From: an uncultured Muribaculaceae bacterium
Lineage (GTDB): Bacteria > Bacteroidota > Bacteroidia > Bacteroidales > Muribaculaceae
Direction of reading: 5' to 3'
Assembly (NCBI GenBank): GCA_944321715.1
Contig: CALUMJ010000004.1
Location: 47,456 to 111,455, forward strand
Length of the DNA: 64,000 nucleotides
Part shown: in pieces, positions 24,896 to 34,800 of the stretch
Numbering within the stretch: position 1 is the stretch's first letter
How the letters are laid out: every line of letters starts with the position of its first letter
The notes under the pieces: generated by a model
Told to the model about the DNA's origin: nothing
What the model saw: the letters and a program-made list of their open reading frames with translations, nothing else
The model's database searches: none
Translations under genes and position numbers: made by a program

Positions 24896-25714
24896 TCATT
24901 TGCCCGAGGCGGCTTCGCGGCAGCGGCAAAGTTGCAGGAAAATGTCGTTGATTTCGAGTAGGTCGGGAGTCAACAGTTTGCGGCAGCCTTGCGCCACCGA
25001 CGGTGTGATTTGGCATTCCTGCCCGTTGCCCGATGAGGCAATCGCACAGGTCATGCAGCCTATGGTGTCGGAGTCGCCGCCCATCGATATGGCCAGCCGC
25101 AGTGCCGCATCGGCATCGGTGCGTTGCAGGAATGCCATGATGGCGATTGGCACGCTGCCTTGGCAGCTCACGTCGAACGTGTATTGGCTGCGTATGTCTT
25201 CGAGTTTTATATCGAGATTGTAGCCGAATGTGTTTTCGACGTATTCTTTAATGTAGCTGCGTGTCTTGCCACGTCGGTTGAGGTACACGCAGGCGGCAAT
25301 GGCTTGTGCGCCTTTGATGCCCTCGGGGTGGTTGTGGGTGACGGCGGCCGATGTGTAGGCCAGTTGCAATGCTTCGTCGAGCGACGAGGCGTACAGCCCG
25401 ACTGGGCTGACGCGCATTCCCGAGCCGTTGCCGTAGCTGTTGTAGGGTGCTGGATTGCTCGATACGAGCCAGCGGCGGAATCCTCCGCCATATCCTGCAT
25501 GAGGATAGCGGCGGCCAAGTGTCTGCATGCATTCGACCAGCGTCGATGGGCTGTGTGACGGGTCCACGAGCAGCCATCGTGCGACGGTAAGCGTCATTAC
25601 AGTGTCGTCGGTGAACTCGCTGCCGTGCGGAAGCATTTCAAAATTTTCGGTCTTGATGTTGCGCCATTCGCGTGTCGAACCGACAATGTCGCCAATTATA
25701 GCTCCTAAAATCAT
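24896..25714 (-). CDS. ADP-ribosylglycohydrolase family protein
   Basis: 272 residues, start MILGAIIGDIVGSTREW. The two metal-binding signatures of the DraG/ARH fold are present: EFTDDTVMTLTVARWLL near residue 35, and SMGGDSDTIGCMTCAIA near residue 228. Members remove ADP-ribose from proteins, nucleic acids or small molecules. The target here is unknown; neither a DraT-like transferase nor a toxin ADP-ribosyltransferase is adjacent. Its promoter carries a palindrome that points to dedicated regulation. Confidence 0.9.
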   Translation of the reverse strand: MILGAIIGDIVGSTREWRNIKTENFEMLPHGSEFTDDTVMTLTVARWLLVDPSHSPSTLVECMQTLGRRYPHAGYGGGFRRWLVSSNPAPYNSYGNGSGMRVSPVGLYASSLDEALQLAYTSAAVTHNHPEGIKGAQAIAACVYLNRRGKTRSYIKEYVENTFGYNLDIKLEDIRSQYTFDVSCQGSVPIAIMAFLQRTDADAALRLAISMGGDSDTIGCMTCAIASSGNGQECQITPSVAQGCRKLLTPDLLEINDIFLQLCRCREAASGK

Positions 25715-25756
25715 AATGTAATAACTTTATTGTTGTTAATGTTTCGGTAAGTTTTT

Positions 25757-25798
25757 TTTGATGCGACAAATTTACGCATCAAATTCCGAATATGCAAG
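25757..25798 (-). promoter_or_regulatory. Promoter with overlapping operator of the ADP-ribosylglycohydrolase
   Basis: On the minus strand there is a -33-like CTTG (25798-25795), 20 nt, then a perfect -7 box TAAATTTG (25774-25767). The -7 box is the centre of a 9-bp perfect inverted repeat, TTTGATGCG (25757-25765) and CGCATCAAA (25775-25783), with a 9-nt spacer. A protein bound there would block RNA polymerase. Confidence 0.6.
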
Positions 25799-26076
25799 CA
25801 TAATGTGTAAAAAATACACACAAGATGCGTTGTTTTTATCACGTGTGACCTTTGGTGGCTGCGACGTGGCGATTATTCTGGCTTGTGCCTTGATATGGCA
25901 CATTGGTCGCTTAACTTTGCATGCGAACCAGAAAAATAGATACTTATGAACAGAATATTCCCCAACCATGTATTCCTTTACCAGTGCATAATCGACTGGA
26001 CTGCGGGATATGTGTGAAAGACGACTGAAAAAGCATCTTAAAAGCCCGGCAGCCCATGATATATCGGTTGTTTATC

Positions 26077-26107
26077 TTTGGCGTTCTAAAGGATTTTTGT
26101 AACTTTG
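26077..26107 (+). promoter_or_regulatory. Promoter at the head of the toxin-immunity island
   Basis: TTTG (26077-26080), 19 nt, TAACTTTG (26100-26107): both boxes match the consensus and the spacing is ideal. The predicted leader is about 270 nt, up to the ATG at 26384. The rest of the gap 25799-26383 shows no gene I can support. Confidence 0.6.
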
Positions 26108-26383
26108 TAAAAGTTGCGAAGCTGCAAAAGCGACGCAAAGATAGATTAAAAGACATATTACATAACTTGCTGACAATATTATCAGTCCTGGTTAAATCTG
26201 GAAAATTTACAAATGGAGTCCATGATAATAAGTCAAGGCTTATTCTGTACCTTTCGTTGAAGGGCATGGGCTGCTTTTCTTATTCCGACTCCAAGGTCTT
26301 CCGCAAAAAAATTGCCAGTAGAATGAGAAGAAGTTTGTTCTATGTCCATTTTTTTATTTTAAACCACTTAAAATCAATAGCGT

Positions 26384-26740
26384 ATGAAACACTGTAAAAA
26401 AATCTTCATGTTAGTCCCGATGGTCGTGCTTGTAGGACTTCTCCTTACATCGGCCGCATTACGACAAAAAACTGCCAATATGGAAAAGGCTCAAACATAT
26501 TATTGTGAATATTGTGGCAAGAAGTTCCCAGATGTTCGCCAACTCACTTCAGCCCCATGTCCTCGTCATCCCGATGGTTCCAACAAAGGTCGCCACAAAC
26601 TGTATGGAGGCTGTGAAAAACAGGAATACACTTGCAAGTATTGTGGAAAGAAATTCCCCAGCATCCAAGTGATGACTGGCGGACAATGTGTGAATCATCC
26701 CAAAGGCGCCAACAAGGGTTCGCATGCCCCTGCGTTGTAA
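26384..26740 (+). CDS. Small membrane-anchored protein with two zinc-finger-like repeats
   Basis: 118 residues. The N-terminal hydrophobic segment (about 7-27, IFMLVPMVVLVGLLLTSAAL) is a signal or anchor. Two tandem copies of a roughly 35-residue unit follow: YYCEYCGKKFPDVRQLTSAPC and YTCKYCGKKFPSIQVMTGGQC (split from their tails), each ending in a CxxHP...NKG pattern. C-x2-C...C-x3-H in each copy is a plausible Zn site. I know no function. It is the first gene of an AT-rich stretch that continues with the MORN-nuclease gene and may be its accessory. Confidence 0.75.
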   Translation: MKHCKKIFMLVPMVVLVGLLLTSAALRQKTANMEKAQTYYCEYCGKKFPDVRQLTSAPCPRHPDGSNKGRHKLYGGCEKQEYTCKYCGKKFPSIQVMTGGQCVNHPKGANKGSHAPAL

Positions 26741-26844
26741 GCCATGTATGTAATTCAAAGACTTTGAGAAACTTCATATTTGGATGGACGGACTTAAAGA
26801 AATTTCACAAAAGCAAAAAAGTATAAATCACTTCAGTCTATAAA

Positions 26845-29559
26845 ATGCTACGGACGCTAAGACACATAATTATGGCATGCCTTGTACTTTATATGGCAAG
26901 TGCATGTTCTTCTACGCCAGATTACCAATGGATTAGGACTGACGGTGATGTATTATTATGGCTTCCTTCTTCAGATACAACAAAATCTTATGTCTGGAGA
27001 GGGAATGTCATTGACAGCATTGCTAATGGAAATGGCATTCTTTCTGCCTTTGATACGGAAGGCAAGGAGATTGATTCTAATGTAAATATGTTCTACGGAG
27101 CATCCTCACTAGAAGATATTATTACGATGGACGATGGAAGTCGTTATGTCGGAGCTCTTGTGGATGACAAGATGGAAGGTTTCGGCGTATTAGTGAAAAG
27201 CAATGAGGTTTACATCGGTACTTTTCATGAGAGTAAACCTGATGGCTTTCTAAAGCTCTACCGAAATAGCAAACTCTATTATGAGGGAAATTGGAAGGAT
27301 GGAACTTTCAATGGAGAAGGTACGCTTTACAAAGAAGATGGTTCGATTAAAACGGGTGATTGGGTAACAGGGCGGCTTTCTCAAACATTAGTTGATGTAC
27401 AGTTGCCACAAGGACATTACTATGGCTATGCTAAAGACGGCAATCCAGATGGACTGGGCAAAATGGATTACACAAACGGTACGTCTTATCAAGGGAAGTG
27501 GAAAACGGGATTTTGGGAAGGCGAAGGCCTGTATATCAGTAACAACGATTCTGTTTATGGTGTTTGGGAAAAAGGAAAAATTTGTGGGGACGTGATATAT
27601 CGTACTCCACAATTATACTTTGAAGGTACTTTTGTAGATAATATTCCTGTGGGTGCCGGTAATTTGGCTCAATCTGATGGCTCTTATTATTCTGGTTTTT
27701 GGCTTGATGGAAAAAGAGAAGGAAATGGAGATATGATATTCTCCAATGGAGATTCTTATACCGGAGAATGGACGAATAATGAATTTGATGGGTTCGGTGT
27801 CTATGAATATGCCGCAGCGAAAGCGGTATATCAAGGAGATTGGTCTGGTGGACTTCAAAATGGGAATGGGTTTTATAAATGTCCACAATTCAGCTATAAT
27901 GGGCAATGGGAAAAAGGTTGGATGGATGGAGATGGAGTGCTTACATTTAGTAATGGCGATAGATATGAAGGTACTGTCCATGAAAATATAATCGATGGCA
28001 TAGGCTCTTACAACTATGCCAGCGGGAATTGGTATGAAGGCGAATTTGTAAATGGCAAGATGAACGGCCTTGGAGTCTTCCAATTTAAGAATGGAAATAG
28101 ATTCGAGGGAGAGTTCTATGATGGAAAGATTTATGGAGATGGTACCATGTATCTTGTGGGAGACAAAGGTACTGTTTCAATTACCGGTTTTTGGCCAAAG
28201 GATGGGAGTTTCCCCAAAGAGGCCAGTATATTATTTGAAAATGGCGATTTGTATGAAGGCCCGTTGAAGAATGGTGTTCCCACACAGGAAGGAACATGGA
28301 TTTCAGGAGAAGAAAGACAAGAAAAGTTAGATAAGGTAAACAAATCCACACTCCATAAGGCCAATGAATTATATAAAAAACATCGAGAAACTATTAATTG
28401 GTGCTTGACGGGTGTAAGTGCTTTTGTTACAGCAGTAGAAGTTGCAAGTGCTTCTACTGGTGTTGGAGTACCTATTGCAGCATTTGCCCATGGCGTTAAT
28501 ACGGCTATAAACGTTGTTGATGCTTCTATGGCTATAGCTTCTGCAAGCATCGATGTTATGGAAAACGCACAACTAGGGGCAGACAATACGGAAGCCATTC
28601 AGAATCTCACCACCGAAGTTTCCATGAATGCAGCTTTTGTTCTAGTACCTAAAGTTGCAAAGGTTGCTGTTAAGCCTTTGAAAAGTGGAGTGAAATACGT
28701 CGTTCGAAGTCAACTGGCCGAACAAATCCTGAAAGGTGGTAAAAACATCGCAAAAAAATCTGCTTTAAGATTCATTCGAGGAAAGATCAATGGTAAGGTT
28801 ATTCGCCTGTCTGTGGCTAAAAAAGAACGGAAGATAGAGGAAACTCTGGTCCAAAGCAAAGTAACACGAAAACCAATGACTGCTTTAGGACGTTTGCTGA
28901 CACGATTCAAAGACCAAACTGTATCTTATTCTTCATACCTGAAACAATCGAAAGCTAATCCAAGTTTAAAGAATCAGTTAAGGTTCTCTAAGGAAGGAAG
29001 CTCTAAGAACTTAGGATACAATCTAAATCTTTATGGAACTCAAAAATGGTTTGATAAAAATAGACGCTACAAAAAATATCAAAATCTACCCAAATCACAA
29101 ATAGAAGCACATCATGTTATACCTTCCAATCCCAAAACAGACATAGGGAAAGAAGCTAGAGAAATCTGGGTTAAATATTTTGGTAGTGTAGACCATCCTT
29201 GCAATGGCATTTGGTTAGGTAGAGCAGACAAAGATGGTATCTATAAGGCTTTAGGAAAAGGTTCTAATCATAGTTCAAATTCTTTAAAATATGAGCAAAA
29301 AGTATGTAGAGATCTAGTGAATGCTCGCAATAAATACGAAAAGCAATATGCTAATAATCCCGAAATGATGCGACAAGTATTGGCAGAAACTGTGGATAAT
29401 CTCAAAAAACAATTGTACAAGGGCGAATTGGCTATTGGCAGTGATTCTCACACCGTACACACCGTATGGAGTATATTTAAAAATAAGAATAATCCAGGCA
29501 TTATTTCTAATGCCGCGCAAAAAATAATGGTACCAATTTTAAACTTAGCGACAAGATAA
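26845..29559 (+). CDS. MORN-repeat lipoprotein with C-terminal AHH-type nuclease domain (polymorphic toxin)
   Basis: 904 residues. The N-terminus ends in a lipobox (YMASAC, Cys21). Residues about 90-480 are a long array of MORN repeats with the pattern GxGxxxxxxGxxYxGxWxxG (e.g. DGLGKMDYTNGTSYQGKW, GNGDMIFSNGDSYTGEW). Residues about 515-600 contain glycine/alanine-rich hydrophobic stretches of the pretoxin type. The C-terminus has IEAHHVIPSN with A755-H756-H757, then NGIWLG and further His (SNHSS, SHTVHTVW), matching the AHH branch of HNH/EndoVII nucleases. The domain order fits a contact-dependent nuclease effector; how it is exported is not visible. The next gene starts two bases later and is the probable immunity gene. 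Confidence 0.82.
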   Translation: MLRTLRHIIMACLVLYMASACSSTPDYQWIRTDGDVLLWLPSSDTTKSYVWRGNVIDSIANGNGILSAFDTEGKEIDSNVNMFYGASSLEDIITMDDGSRYVGALVDDKMEGFGVLVKSNEVYIGTFHESKPDGFLKLYRNSKLYYEGNWKDGTFNGEGTLYKEDGSIKTGDWVTGRLSQTLVDVQLPQGHYYGYAKDGNPDGLGKMDYTNGTSYQGKWKTGFWEGEGLYISNNDSVYGVWEKGKICGDVIYRTPQLYFEGTFVDNIPVGAGNLAQSDGSYYSGFWLDGKREGNGDMIFSNGDSYTGEWTNNEFDGFGVYEYAAAKAVYQGDWSGGLQNGNGFYKCPQFSYNGQWEKGWMDGDGVLTFSNGDRYEGTVHENIIDGIGSYNYASGNWYEGEFVNGKMNGLGVFQFKNGNRFEGEFYDGKIYGDGTMYLVGDKGTVSITGFWPKDGSFPKEASILFENGDLYEGPLKNGVPTQEGTWISGEERQEKLDKVNKSTLHKANELYKKHRETINWCLTGVSAFVTAVEVASASTGVGVPIAAFAHGVNTAINVVDASMAIASASIDVMENAQLGADNTEAIQNLTTEVSMNAAFVLVPKVAKVAVKPLKSGVKYVVRSQLAEQILKGGKNIAKKSALRFIRGKINGKVIRLSVAKKERKIEETLVQSKVTRKPMTALGRLLTRFKDQTVSYSSYLKQSKANPSLKNQLRFSKEGSSKNLGYNLNLYGTQKWFDKNRRYKKYQNLPKSQIEAHHVIPSNPKTDIGKEAREIWVKYFGSVDHPCNGIWLGRADKDGIYKALGKGSNHSSNSLKYEQKVCRDLVNARNKYEKQYANNPEMMRQVLAETVDNLKKQLYKGELAIGSDSHTVHTVWSIFKNKNNPGIISNAAQKIMVPILNLATR

Positions 29560-29560
29560 T

Positions 29561-30094
29561 ATGGAAATCTATCAACTATCATTTGATTATAGCTATGCTT
29601 TAGCTGATGTCGTAGAATCGCTTAATGGAGCGGATTCTTTGGAGCTTTGTGCTGAAAGGCCGGAGCTAATGGATAAGTTTAGATATGGTTGGCTTACTAA
29701 TGAATCTACTAAAATTCCGGACTTTGTAATCATCATGTCAAATATGTTGGGTTGCAGAGCTGAGATTTCTAAGGATGTAAAAAACTTATTTCCAAGTTTA
29801 GCTCTACACCCTATAAAAGTTAGAACTGATGACTACATATTGTTTTCCAGCATACCCATTCTCTCTGATCATCTTAACCTCAAGAAATCTAAGATTACGA
29901 GATTTTCTAATGGCGATATAATGGATGTGCCAACTCCTGTATTTTTACCAGGTAGTTATCCTATTTTATTCAAAGTTAAAGAAATGCCATCTACTTATTT
30001 TTGCACACAAGAGTTCAAAGACTTGATAGATGCCCATTCATATACAGGCTTAATATTTGAAGAACGTAAAATTAAATCGAAATCATGGTTTTAA
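29561..30094 (+). CDS. Probable immunity protein (Imm11/DUF1629-like)
   Basis: 177 residues, no signal peptide, acidic. Blocks such as ITRFSNGDIMDVPTPVF, KVKEMPSTYFCTQEFKDL and the C-terminal YTGLIFEERKI read like the Imm11 (DUF1629) family, whose members end in a conserved G-L-x-F element. It begins two bases after the nuclease gene stop, the standard place for the cognate antitoxin. The assignment rests on motif memory plus position; the position is the stronger argument. Confidence 0.72.
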   Translation: MEIYQLSFDYSYALADVVESLNGADSLELCAERPELMDKFRYGWLTNESTKIPDFVIIMSNMLGCRAEISKDVKNLFPSLALHPIKVRTDDYILFSSIPILSDHLNLKKSKITRFSNGDIMDVPTPVFLPGSYPILFKVKEMPSTYFCTQEFKDLIDAHSYTGLIFEERKIKSKSWF

Positions 30095-30105
30095 AATCTA
30101 CTAAT

Positions 30106-30870
30106 ATGGAAGAGAAAAAACAACAAAATCAGACATCGAACACTCAACAAAGCGCTGAATGCTCAAAATGTCACAAACAAGTATCATCTACGGATGGAGT
30201 TCAAAAGTCAAATGGCTTTGTATGCAATGAATGCATCAGCAAAAGTAAGAAACGAATCCTACTGACTGCTATCGGTGGCGTAGTTGTTGTAGCGGCCATT
30301 ATTGTGTGGGTGCTTACAGGTAATAGTAAAAGAACAGGAGAAGGGTTCGAAGGAGTTGGAGAAATACAGGACTCTGTATCTTTATCGGTAAATGCCAATG
30401 AAGTGAAGTTTGATTTATCAACAGCAACTGCTGTATGTTCTCCTGCATCAACACAAGCTCCGATTTCAAATTTGACCGATTTCAAAAATGTATTTGCTCA
30501 AAATGTAGCCAATGCAACAGATGAAAACTCTAAGAACATCATAATCCCATCTGTTAGTCCACTCTTTGAAATTAATACGGACCATTTCATAAATGATGGA
30601 GATGTGTTGGTTCGGGAATTTGCCTTAGCCTATAACAAAACCAATAAAGAAGCTACCGTTATCGTTGAGGGATACACTTGTGACCTTGGTGGAGTTAATC
30701 TGAATAATAAACTATCAGAAGTACGAGCCAAGACTGTTAAGAAGATATTGGTAGATGCAGGTGTTCCTGAAAATAAGATTGAAGTTAAATGGTATGGCAA
30801 ATCTCGTTTCAACGAATTCAACTATTCCACCAAGAGTGAATATCGTCGAGTGATATTGTCCGTGAAATAA
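30106..30870 (+). CDS. Zinc-ribbon, single-pass membrane protein with OmpA-like domain
   Basis: 254 residues from the ATG at 30106 (an upstream ATG at 30085 would overlap the immunity gene). Residues about 15-45 form a zinc ribbon, CSKCHKQ...VCNECISK. A membrane helix follows at about 52-75 (ILLTAIGGVVVVAAIIVWVL). The C-terminal 120 residues are OmpA-like (FEINTDHFINDGDVLVREF, VEGYTCDLGGVNLNNKLSEVR), suited to peptidoglycan binding. The order, a cytoplasmic ribbon with a periplasmic OmpA domain, is unusual. It lies in the toxin island and may belong to the same transcript; its role is unknown. Confidence 0.8.
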   Translation: MEEKKQQNQTSNTQQSAECSKCHKQVSSTDGVQKSNGFVCNECISKSKKRILLTAIGGVVVVAAIIVWVLTGNSKRTGEGFEGVGEIQDSVSLSVNANEVKFDLSTATAVCSPASTQAPISNLTDFKNVFAQNVANATDENSKNIIIPSVSPLFEINTDHFINDGDVLVREFALAYNKTNKEATVIVEGYTCDLGGVNLNNKLSEVRAKTVKKILVDAGVPENKIEVKWYGKSRFNEFNYSTKSEYRRVILSVK

Positions 30871-30880
30871 TTGTCTTGTA

Positions 30881-31189
30881 ATGATGGGAGCGGCTGCAGC
30901 AAATCGGGTGATTAAAGAAATTACGAAAGAATTTGCAAAACAGGTAATCAAAAGATTGCCTCAAAAAGCCTTGACAAAAACCGTTTACTATCCCATTATT
31001 AAGCAAATAGCAAAATGGATTGGTATAAAACTAACTAAAGAGTCTTTCGCTAAAGGACTTGGGAAAGTTATTCCTGTTTTAGGTGGCGCTATTTCGGGGG
31101 TAGTTACATTTGCTACCTTTCGTCCCAGCGCCAAAAGGTTGCAACACAAATTACAAGAAAATATGCCATTGTTTACGGAACATTCCTAA
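30881..31189 (+). CDS. Short EcsC-like C-terminal fragment
   Basis: 102 residues (a second ATG lies three bases on). The segment GLGKVIPVLGGAISGVVTFATFRPSAKRL resembles, in two halves, the C-terminal end of EcsC-family proteins, which are normally around 250 residues. There is an amphipathic helix before it and no signal peptide. It is either a trimmed remnant or a stand-alone small protein of the toxin island. It starts 10 bp after the OmpA-like gene. Confidence in the family is low; confidence that the frame is coding is moderate. Confidence 0.55.
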   Translation: MMGAAAANRVIKEITKEFAKQVIKRLPQKALTKTVYYPIIKQIAKWIGIKLTKESFAKGLGKVIPVLGGAISGVVTFATFRPSAKRLQHKLQENMPLFTEHS

Positions 31190-31234
31190 AACGGAATGGG
31201 TGTGGCGATTTTTTCGAGTTATTTTTGTGCGTGT

Positions 31235-31265
31235 TTTGCCAATTCGGAAAATATGCGTAAATTTG
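31235..31265 (+). promoter_or_regulatory. Promoter of rpmE2
   Basis: TTTG (31235-31238), 19 nt, TAAATTTG (31258-31265): a full match to the Bacteroidota consensus. The transcription start should be near 31272, giving a 65-nt leader. Confidence 0.75.
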
Positions 31266-31336
31266 CAAGCCATTACAAAATCCACGTTACCAGCGTGGGA
31301 AAAGAGTAGATAATAATTTTAAGAATATACAGAACA

Positions 31337-31591
31337 ATGAAAAAAGGTATTCATCCGAGCAACTATCGCGAAGTGGTATTTAAGGATATGTCGAATGGCG
31401 AAACTTTTATCACTCGCTCGACTGTGGCTTCAAAGGAAACCATCGAGATTGATGGTGTGACTTACCCGTTGGTAAAGCTTGAAATCACAAGTTCTTCGCA
31501 CCCCTATTTTACGGGCAAGCAGAAATTGGTTGACACTGCTGGACGTGTTGACAAGTTCTTGCAACGTTATGGCAACCGCAAGAAGGCATAA
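31337..31591 (+). CDS. rpmE2: 50S ribosomal protein L31, type B
   Basis: 84 residues: [20 protein letters not shown], then [20 protein letters not shown] and the basic end RYGNRKKA. The CxxC zinc pairs of the ordinary L31 are absent, which defines the zinc-independent B type. It is part of the large ribosomal subunit. It stands alone between its own promoter and a hairpin. Confidence 0.95.
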   Translation: MKKGIHPSNYREVVFKDMSNGETFITRSTVASKETIEIDGVTYPLVKLEITSSSHPYFTGKQKLVDTAGRVDKFLQRYGNRKKA

Positions 31592-31620
31592 TCCGTAGCG
31601 GTAGTATAGAAAAAGGCATT

Positions 31621-31669
31621 AGAAGCCCCGTCGCGCCGAGCCAAGTGCTTGGACCACGACGGGGCTTCT
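31621..31669 (+). terminator. Terminator hairpin of rpmE2
   Basis: A 13-bp perfect stem AGAAGCCCCGTCG (31621-31633) with CGACGGGGCTTCT (31657-31669). The loop itself contains a small CCAAG/CTTGG stem. Only a short T-rich tail follows. Confidence 0.7.
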
Positions 31670-31849
31670 TGCGTTGTGGCAGTTGATGGCCGCAAATGAT
31701 GGGCCAAGGAAGGACATTCGGGCAAGATAAAACCGAATCGGTGCAAAATTAAGGATTTACCGATTTGGGTTAAAACGAGGCTTAAATGGTTGCCGGTGGA
31801 TAATATTTTGTGGATAGCGGCGTTATACTTTTGATATAGATGTGTGTAA

Positions 31850-34800
31850 ATGCTTATGAGAATAACATTACGATATGTTTTTGCCGTTACCGCATGGGTG
31901 GTGTCATGCGTCTTTCCGGTGAACATGCTGGCATTGAGCGCGACGCATTATGCCGAGAATAGCGTGTTATCGTCGGGAAGATGGGTTAAAATCGCAGTTG
32001 ACGATACGGGCATATATTCAATATCCAATTCAACGCTTGCTTCATGGGGATTTTCCGACCCGGCCAGCGTGAAGGTGTTCGGTTACGGCGGTGCGCCAGT
32101 TTCGACACTCTTAGACGATGAGCAAATCGACGACTTGCCGCAAGTGCCTGTCTTGCGCCGCCAGAGCGGCATACTTTTCTATGCGCAAGGGCCAACTACG
32201 TGGCGAGAATCGACTGTGTCGGGGTTCACATACAAGCAATACCAGCACCCATACGCCATGCAGGGCTACTACTTCATCACCGACCGAAGCGACATCGAGC
32301 CTATTACTATTGACACCGAGGCTGCAAATGTGGGCAATGGAGAAGTGGTGAATACTTTTATCGACCGAGTATATCACGAGTCGGAATTGGTATCGCCCGG
32401 CGAAACGGGAAATTATCTGCTTGGCGAGGATTTCCGTTACACGACAACGCAAACATTCAGTTTCGACCTTGACGGATTGGTGCCTGGCACGACTGTCAGT
32501 GTACTCACGGGATTTGGCGCGGCGACGAGTGGCAGCCGGGGCAGCCTTTCGTTCAGGTATAATGGTAACTTGTTGAATAGTTCCACTTCGGATAACATCT
32601 CGACGTTGTCGGGCCGGTATGACCACGTAAACATCAGCACCTCGTTGAAGCAGTTCACTCTCGACACCGAGAGCCTCGATTATTCCATTTCGTTCAGTTG
32701 TTCGGGTTCGGTTTCGGTGGCTCGGCTTGATTATGTAACAGTCAATTACACTCGCAGCCTCGACATGGGTGGAGCCTCTCAATTGCTGTTCCGCAGTCCG
32801 AGTGACGGTGTGGCGTCGGCGGTGTATGAGTTGTCTAATTGCACCGACGACACGCATATATGGGATGTGACCGCATCGCACAGCCCTGTGGAAGTGAGTT
32901 ACGTGTCGAGTGGAGGGGTGGCTCGTTTCTCGCCATCGGCAAGCGGCGCGAGGGAATATGTAGCTTTCACCGAGAGCGGCACATATCAGTCGCCGACATA
33001 TATTGGTACAGTAGCCAACCAGGACTTGCATTCCGAGCCAATCCCCGACATGCTAATCATCACGCCAAGCGAGTTTGCCGCTGCTGCGCGCCGTGTGGCC
33101 AGCCTGCACGAGGAGCTTGATACCATGAGGGTGCTGGTTGTGGACCACACGCTCATATTCAACGAGTTTTCGTCGGGAACGCCCGACGTGATGGCATACC
33201 GCAAACTTGCCAAAATGTTTTATGACCGAGGCACGAGTGCCGACGGCCATAAATTGGGCTACATATTGCTCATGGGGCGGTCGTTATATGACAACAGGGG
33301 TATAACAGCTGCCGCGCAAGGGCTCGACTATCCGCGAGTGCTGATGTGGCAAACCGATGCCGGGCATGAAGAGCTTGCGTCGTATAGCACCGACGATATT
33401 GTGGCAACATTGTCGGACGGGTCGAGTACCTCGAATATGTATAGCCGTGGCATGGATGTGTCGATAGGGCGTATGCCTGTGAAAAGTGCCGACGAGGCCG
33501 ATGATGCCGTGGACAAGCTTGAGGAATATGTCACCGGGCAGGATTTCGGCTCGTGGAAAAACAATGTCATTGTGCTTGCCGACGACGAAGACTCGGCAGT
33601 GCACATGGAGCAAGCCGATACCTGCATAACGGTCATGGAGGACAATGGGGGCGAGAATTATTTTTATAACCGCGTGTATATAGACGCCTTTCCAATCAAT
33701 GATGACGGCAGCGGCAACAAATATCCCGATGCCAAGCGAAGGCTGTTTAAACTGCTTAACGACGGGGCGTTGGTGTTCAATTACGTCGGGCATGGCAATC
33801 CGGTGAGTTGGACAGCCGACGGTATAATGACGCTCACCGACATAAACGACAACCTGTATTACAAACACATACCATTCCTGTACACGGCGACGTGCGACTT
33901 TTCACGGCTTGACGGTAGCACTGTTTCGGGCGGCGAATTGATGTTCCTAAACCGGCGTGGCGGAGCTGTGGCATTATTCTCAACACTGCGGCAAGTGGGT
34001 ATCTCGCGCAATGGGGTGCTTACCGAGTCGTATGGGCGGCATGTCTTCAGCCGCGACGAGCATGGCGAGTTCCTACGTATCGGTGATATATGCCGCTTGT
34101 CGAAAAACGAAGTCATCGACGATAACAAGTTGCGTTACATCCTGCTTGGCGACCCTGCGATGCGGCTGGCATATCCTACATTGCATGCCGTGGTTGAAAC
34201 AATCAACGGCATCGAACCCACCGAAGACAACATGCCCGAGTTCAAGGCCATGCAGACGATGACTGTGCGTGGGGCGATATATGACGTGTGGGGCAACAAG
34301 GACACATCGTTTAACGGGGCGATTTTTCCCACGCTGTATGATGCCGAACATCCGGTCAAGACAAATGGCAATGGCACTACTGGTAAACCGTTTGATTATA
34401 ACGAGCGCAGCAACATGCTCGCAGTAGTGAAAGACTCGGTGAGCAACGGCGAATTTGAATTCAGCATCAATATCCCGTCGGAAATATCGTCGGACAACTA
34501 CAGCCCTGCGTTGCTAAGCCTCTATGCTTATAGCGACGATGGCAAGGAAGCCAATGGCTCGAATAGCGATTTCTATGTTTATGGCTATGACGACACGGTT
34601 GATACCGACACTGTCGGGCCAAACATACGTGTAATGTACCTGAATAATTCGGATTTCACCGATGGCGGCAACGTCAATGAGTCGCCGCTGTTGGTTGCCG
34701 AGGTGTATGACGCTTCGGGGTTGAACTTCTCCGACTCGGGAATAGGACACCAGATGACATTGCTGCTCGATAACACTACCACATATTCCGACGTGTCGTC

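Noticed and set aside
26056-26397. 113-codon plus-strand frame before the zinc-finger gene
   Set aside because: It spans a consensus promoter, overlaps the next start out of frame and has no recognisable features.
27120-28260. Regularly repeated DNA suggestive of a CRISPR-like array
   Set aside because: The periodicity follows the codons of the MORN repeats and the units are degenerate at DNA level; there are no spacers.
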